A stretch of 8,825 nucleotides of DNA from Candidatus Magasanikbacteria bacterium CG_4_10_14_0_2_um_filter_41_10 (GTDB taxonomy: Bacteria; Patescibacteriota; Patescibacteriia; Magasanikbacterales; UBA922). The position numbers and the translations under genes are program-made. The stretch lies in assembly GCA_002792995.1 (NCBI GenBank), contig PFPJ01000016.1:1-8825 (forward strand), written 5' to 3'. Below are positions 6,101 through 8,825 of this stretch, piece after piece (the first letter of the stretch is position 1; each line of letters opens with the position of its first letter). The notes under the pieces were generated by a model that was not told where the DNA came from, ran no database searches, and saw nothing but the letters and a program-made list of their open reading frames with translations.

Positions 6101-8674
6101 AGTAAAGTATTTGGCGCAGCACTCATGGGACGTTTTGGTGCCAGTATTGGTGAAAAGCTTTTTTATGATAGTGAACGAAAAGAATCTGTAGCGCGTGTAG
6201 ATACACTTATGCGTGATGTCATTCACAACACCGATTTGTTGCGTCAGCATAAACGTGCAGGTCTCAGCAATACATTCTCAGAGAGAAAAAAATTGCAACA
6301 GGATGTGATTGCACTCAAACGTATTTTACATGGGACGGCACCGATGGAAGACATGGCTGCTGTTATTTATCGTGTACAGACCGGATTTTATCAAAAAGAC
6401 GAGCCTCAAAAAAATATTAAAAAAGGACAAAAGCGTCCACCGGAAGAACGTATAGACGATGAACGATATGTGAACATTAAATCGATAGTATACGAAGCAG
6501 AACGGGAACATATTTATTTGGAGGAAGAAAAGCAAAAAGCAAAATTAGAAAAGGTATTTGCCACCATCAAAAAAACAGGAGATCTTGTTGAACAACAACA
6601 AGAAGCACGAAAATCTGGCTTCAAAAAAGGAGCCAAGAAATTTGCGTATAAAGCGCTGGGCGCTGTGGGAGGTGCAATCACTGGTGTCGTTTTGGGATGG
6701 GTAGGAAGCAAAGTATTTGGTGTCGGGCAGGACTCTGCTCCACAGAATACCGGCAGTACTGGCGATGCTCATGAGCATGCCGCTGCGCTCGCTGGTATGG
6801 AGACCCCTGCAAAAGGGCCATCGGTAAGTGATGTTCATCCTCCTACTGGGCACGCACATCCTACTGCATCGCCTGATGTTCATGCTGGAGGCAATACCAC
6901 TACATCTGCCGATCAACATACTGCGGATGCTGGACAGGTGGACCATGCTCCTGCAAGTCCAGAGGGAAGAGAGACACAGCTTGGTACTGAGGAAATTGGA
7001 AAGGGTGAAGGTCCATTGCACGCAATGAATCGACTCATTGCAAAAAATGATCTTGGTTTGACGAAGCAACAACTGCATGATTTGAAGATGGAAGGTCTAA
7101 AAGATATGGGCATCGAACAACAGCAGGATGGAAAATGGAAATGGGCAATTACTGTACTTGAACATAAAAATGGAAAAATATTGGAACATGCGGAAGTAGA
7201 TTTATATAAAGGCGCAGATGGTAAGGCACATTTTCGTCTTATTGGTGAAGAAGGAAAGACGATCAAGACGCTTGACCATTATCGTATTCCATCCCATGGT
7301 GGACAAGAAAAAGACAGTGCTGGGAACGTGAATGCAAAACCAGATAGTCAGACGCAACTCGAAAAATCATCTCTAAAACCTGGGCATACAAAGACTGCTA
7401 CAGTAGATGCAAAAGGACAGAATACGCTTGATACACAACAAGAACTTAGTAAAGCATCAGAAAAACCTGTTGGTGACACACCTCTTGCAAAACAGCAAAC
7501 ACGATTTGATGAAGCATTGAAGACAAAAGGTGGTGTCAAAGAATTTCAAGGTGGTGTCCGAAAGGATGGCAATGTTATGGTCGAATTTGAGAATGGTGAC
7601 AAACAACTCTATCCAGCCGAAATGCTCGGTTTCTCTGCGGGAGAACATGGTGAGTTGGTAATACATGCTCCTATTGAATCTGTGATGCCTGTCGGGACAG
7701 CATCCGCCGGTGTTGCTGGACATTATGCTGGAGGAGGAGATGCATATACATTTGTTGAGGGGGGAAAAGTTCCTGATGGTGCGAAGTTTTTTGTCACACC
7801 TGATGATGGTATACGCGGTACGAGTGGTGGTGTTTCTGCAGGTGGTTCAGGAGCTGAACATGTATCACCTCCGGCACATCCTGAACAACCATCAAATGTA
7901 ATTAATCTTGCGGATCATCGTGATACAAGTGGAGGAGGTGCTGAAGCAGGAACTTCTGATTCGGGTCAAGATGCGGATATTATTCAATTTCCAGATAAAT
8001 CTCAGGAAATTGCAGGGCAGGAGCCTGTCGCTGCGAATGATAATACTATCAAGCAAGATACTCCTGTCGCACCGACGTCTCCTGACACAGCGCCTGCTGT
8101 TGTGACATCACAGGAGTATGTCGATACTATGAAAGGATTCCGTGAGTGGATGGAAGCTCAGACTGCTGATGTCCGATTGTCTGGACCTTCTGCCTTGGAA
8201 CAATACAATAAATTTATTGATCAATTTAGTGACACTGCTCTTCAACGTGGTGCACAAGCAAACATTGATCAGGGATTTGGAGAATTTATGCATCAGTTTC
8301 AGGGAGATACACAAGGGATGTATGATGCATTGAAAGGTGCCTTGGAGCATGGTGATTTAGGTATGCTGACCCCAGAACAATATGTTATTTTTGACGGATC
8401 TCAGGTTTCTGACACTGGTCAATTCAGTCATATTATGGTACATCCTGATGGGAGTCATGCCATTCGTCTTACCTTTGAAGGAACGCCAATCTATCATGTG
8501 GATCCTGATAAGGTATTTAGTATCACGAGTGATGGAAAACTGTCTGTGACAGAAGGGGGAGAATCCTATTATGCCGTCCCAGAAATTCAGATAGGCGCTG
8601 ATGGTTCTCCAAAAATAGATTTTCAACACAGTGGCCCTGTCGTGGATAGCGTGCCTATGAAGAAGGCTGGATAG
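3170..8674 (+). CDS. Giant 1834-residue coiled-coil membrane protein of unknown function
   Basis: I do not recognise the family. Order of parts: two small beta modules (about 24-128); highly charged helical and coiled-coil sequence (129-625); a helical domain (622-740); a Gly-rich hydrophobic stretch (749-796); a charged helical region (805-955); a second hydrophobic stretch (960-994); more charged helix (1000-1150); a third hydrophobic stretch with a Gly-zipper pattern (1154-1184) preceded by KKGAKK; a His-rich linker (1187-1277); a small alpha/beta module (1278-1364); a linker; a third beta module (1453-1488); a Gly/Ser/Ala/Pro-rich linker (1505-1645); and a C-terminal domain (1646-1834). 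There is no signal peptide, sortase motif, Walker motif or obvious enzyme signature. Lys falls sharply after the third hydrophobic stretch, so with three passes the N-terminus would be inside and the last 650 residues outside. Its start overlaps the stop of the preceding gene. The frame is unbroken, so it is intact; its role, perhaps in surface attachment or envelope structure, is inferred. Confidence 0.9.
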   Translation: MKRSPDALQNNGQISPELYKQYTRVVVNIDGDWKAGNVEQDAQTDNAGNLVMNVMVDGKSYPKIIEKGEEPPLIVHDAEFRAGIIDVAFNGTFDVKNPTVSPDGYVEYTVQTPDGKVYDNVPQEFLLSWKKTLELEKEIDDLENEIKKVQEDKKEALQKRRVDLQVLLQTVYDNKHLPDVDKMQDADRTSIDNIKKAIDAVHKSAQEEIDAIKQVVDQFEDISGRRRLTPEEQLAQQATPFNEHAGYHPNSDYVYEKESAADTARKEKEETKEAKDRKESIRIIKQDIDEVIREEKDAVEREKNIALEQSIQLAVTNARNAYNQVKKRYEDEVRDWEGPPNNRRGRKPLILEALRKPFSEVDEREKARREILASAGFTIPWKEKLEKRVATAYQALFKKMQFSKNNVQHAIYEEIEKRRKEIAKHVIKDVTKNNSDFVENKAEPEKSPRLHKSIEILDVVLDDWQEEYTSKEQTVDAKGKEIFDWDKERVALQERVQKLKAELEKDNKIVLQDKQKRIQYEHLLTVEEQMEDDNKKLQNLDTIPDAELTGGTHGGPFTKDVVGLNQLRLEYLRDHLDQIKQVEAALVAIDVAAEKKEEQKQITDKQKEQETSTEKHEFKGEGIDIPDYELREMLMQHLDGVKFAMELLMRGGITEKDGTLQINPALIDQMRAVFTTEPPKKDDGSPLYTSEQLRKFGIKNWDKFKTLWDSTLAERSIALLNQSLIQTLERKIAENTKWYQKLGSMKGRLGGAAVTNGVLLTVGALGAGELITILGGGEEAQVVGAVVGGTASGTGKWWSFNTFFGSEKAQEKASQKQQKLHDKKRDEIIESVLKETFTRDKHGKLVPAGGDILNGFDSFSRMLSQQLRDTTAGEESFATNEGNITLSGSDLLSFKKSIQGIETKNIDEQTRAKLAWAWVKMKNQGITLSEFQKDQDTEQTQAWYNGILDEVSGRSSLKESVIWNVGLTGAVMASPIVSKVFGAALMGRFGASIGEKLFYDSERKESVARVDTLMRDVIHNTDLLRQHKRAGLSNTFSERKKLQQDVIALKRILHGTAPMEDMAAVIYRVQTGFYQKDEPQKNIKKGQKRPPEERIDDERYVNIKSIVYEAEREHIYLEEEKQKAKLEKVFATIKKTGDLVEQQQEARKSGFKKGAKKFAYKALGAVGGAITGVVLGWVGSKVFGVGQDSAPQNTGSTGDAHEHAAALAGMETPAKGPSVSDVHPPTGHAHPTASPDVHAGGNTTTSADQHTADAGQVDHAPASPEGRETQLGTEEIGKGEGPLHAMNRLIAKNDLGLTKQQLHDLKMEGLKDMGIEQQQDGKWKWAITVLEHKNGKILEHAEVDLYKGADGKAHFRLIGEEGKTIKTLDHYRIPSHGGQEKDSAGNVNAKPDSQTQLEKSSLKPGHTKTATVDAKGQNTLDTQQELSKASEKPVGDTPLAKQQTRFDEALKTKGGVKEFQGGVRKDGNVMVEFENGDKQLYPAEMLGFSAGEHGELVIHAPIESVMPVGTASAGVAGHYAGGGDAYTFVEGGKVPDGAKFFVTPDDGIRGTSGGVSAGGSGAEHVSPPAHPEQPSNVINLADHRDTSGGGAEAGTSDSGQDADIIQFPDKSQEIAGQEPVAANDNTIKQDTPVAPTSPDTAPAVVTSQEYVDTMKGFREWMEAQTADVRLSGPSALEQYNKFIDQFSDTALQRGAQANIDQGFGEFMHQFQGDTQGMYDALKGALEHGDLGMLTPEQYVIFDGSQVSDTGQFSHIMVHPDGSHAIRLTFEGTPIYHVDPDKVFSITSDGKLSVTEGGESYYAVPEIQIGADGSPKIDFQHSGPVVDSVPMKKAG
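3239..3553 (+). other. Two N-terminal SH3/Tudor-like beta modules of the giant protein
   Basis: Residues 24-66 and 88-128 share a plan of strand, D/N-G turn, strand with alternating valines, D-G-K turn, then Y. Examples are DNAGNLVMNVMVDGKSY and SPDGYVEYTVQTPDGKVY. The second ends in VPQEFLL, which leads straight into the coiled coil. The fold is an inference from the alternating pattern. Confidence 0.5.
3554..5044 (+). other. Charged coiled-coil region of the giant protein
   Basis: Residues 129-625 are dominated by Glu, Lys, Gln, Asp and Ala with long runs lacking Pro and Gly, for example 129-160, 256-335, 382-430 and 484-540. Short breaks occur at 222-255, 336-350 and 542-560. This is the composition of long coiled coils. 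It contains a basic RRGRKP patch (343-348). Confidence 0.7.
5414..5557 (+). other. First Gly-rich hydrophobic segment of the giant protein
   Basis: Residues 749-796 contain AAVTNGVLLTVGALGAGELI and, after GGGEEA, VVGAVVGGTASGTG. It could be one membrane helix or a tight helical hairpin. Charged helices lie on both sides. If it is a hairpin, the topology proposed for the C-terminal part would be reversed. Confidence 0.5.
6047..6151 (+). other. Second Gly/Ala-rich hydrophobic segment of the giant protein
   Basis: Residues 960-994 (VIWNVGLTGAVMASPIV, then FGAALMGRFGASIG) are hydrophobic but interrupted by Lys979 and Arg988. It is the weakest of the three candidate membrane segments and may instead be amphipathic. 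Confidence 0.4.
6629..6721 (+). other. Third hydrophobic, Gly-zipper-like membrane segment of the giant protein
   Basis: Residues 1154-1184 carry Gly at 1164, 1167, 1168, 1172, 1176 and 1179, giving GxxxG spacing on one helix face, with a basic KKGAKK (1152-1157) on the N-terminal side. It is the most convincing membrane segment of the protein. The basic side would be cytoplasmic, so what follows would be outside. Confidence 0.65.
6728..7000 (+). other. His-rich, Lys-poor linker of the giant protein
   Basis: Residues 1187-1277 are disordered in character (Gly, Ser, Thr, Pro, Ala, Asp). They hold eight His residues at 1201, 1203, 1223, 1228, 1230, 1238, 1250 and 1259, several next to Asp or Glu. 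Only one Lys occurs before residue 1278, in strong contrast to the Lys-rich sequence upstream. Confidence 0.7.
7526..7633 (+). other. C-terminal SH3/Tudor-like beta module of the giant protein
   Basis: Residues 1453-1488 (GGVKEFQGGVRKDGNVMVEF, then NGDKQLYPAEMLGF) share the D-G turn, alternating valine strand, second turn, Y-P and E-x-L ending of the second N-terminal module. It may be a further copy of the same domain. Confidence 0.45.
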
Positions 8675-8697
8675 CCTAAACATACCTTACATAAGCA

Positions 8698-8724
8698 AAA
8701 AAAGCACTTTTTTAGTGCTTTTTT
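8698..8724 (+). terminator. Intrinsic terminator after the giant-protein gene
   Basis: An 11-bp perfect stem (8698-8708 with 8714-8724) encloses a loop of five T residues. The core is GCACT/AGTGC, the downstream arm ends in six T residues, and the upstream arm starts with an A tract. It begins 23 bp after the stop codon. The A tract on the left means it could also stop transcription coming from the opposite strand. Confidence 0.9.
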
Positions 8725-8825
8725 GTTATCTATAACCTATTCTTAGCTCTTGACAAAAGCGACTTAATGGACAAAACGGGAGGCTAAAAAGTGGAAAATA
8801 TGGCATAGTGTAGATAAAAAACAAG
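8725..8825 (+). other. Intergenic end of window
   Basis: No gene is visible. A perfect TTGACA lies at 8750-8755, but no acceptable -10 follows at 16-18 bp. Purine-rich units resembling one another (AAAACGGGA at 8773, AAAAGTGGA at 8787) follow at irregular spacing. This is probably the upstream region of a gene beyond the window. Confidence 0.3.

Noticed and set aside
3170..8674. Phage tape-measure protein
   Set aside because: Length, coiled coil and Gly-rich hydrophobic stretches fit, but no phage structural gene is nearby and the neighbours are envelope-type proteins. A decisive profile search was not possible.
8750..8825. Promoter and MraZ-box-like repeats for a gene beyond the window
   Set aside because: TTGACA has no matching -10, and the AAAACGGGA/AAAAGTGGA units are only two or three, imperfect and irregularly spaced (18 and 14 bp).
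1..8825. CRISPR arrays, tRNA or rRNA genes, insertion sequences
   Set aside because: No regularly spaced repeats, no cloverleaf or rRNA-like sequence and no transposase were seen.

Overview
The window looks like a piece of a compact bacterial genome with moderate GC (roughly 40%), standard genetic code and all genes on the + strand. Gaps are short, and I see no Shine-Dalgarno site in front of any start. The content is a four-helix-bundle (S23/IVP-type) protein, a small protein resembling DUF5663 and a very large coiled-coil membrane protein of unknown family. This most resembles a Candidate Phyla Radiation (Patescibacteria) genome. That placement is an inference; no marker gene is present.

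Layout: (1) the 3' part of a polytopic membrane protein gene, running in from the left edge; (2) a four-helix-bundle gene lying inside a pair of inverted repeats, which looks like a small cassette inserted between the membrane protein gene and the next gene; (3) a membrane-anchored HtrA/DegP-like protein with a PDZ domain, in which the catalytic His, Asp and Ser all appear to be lost; (4) a plausible extended -10 promoter overlapping the end of that gene; (5) a Wzz-like protein with two membrane segments; (6) a small DUF5663-like helical protein; (7) a 71-residue helical protein whose stop overlaps the start of (8), a 1834-residue protein; (9) a strong intrinsic terminator, then about 100 bp leading to whatever lies beyond the window.

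From the promoter at about 1942-1969 to the terminator at 8698-8724, the four genes at 1996-8674 read as one transcription unit. The giant protein has no signal peptide. It begins with two small beta modules, continues through about 500 residues of charged coiled coil, then has three Gly-rich hydrophobic segments. After the third there is a sharp change to Lys-poor, His/Gly/Ser/Thr/Asp-rich sequence and small beta domains. With three membrane passes the last 650 residues would be outside the cell and the first 740 inside. Together with the Wzz-like and HtrA-like proteins this suggests a cell-envelope locus. The best candidates for something undescribed are the giant protein with its two small upstream partners, the catalytically dead HtrA homologue, and the inverted-repeat four-helix-bundle cassette.
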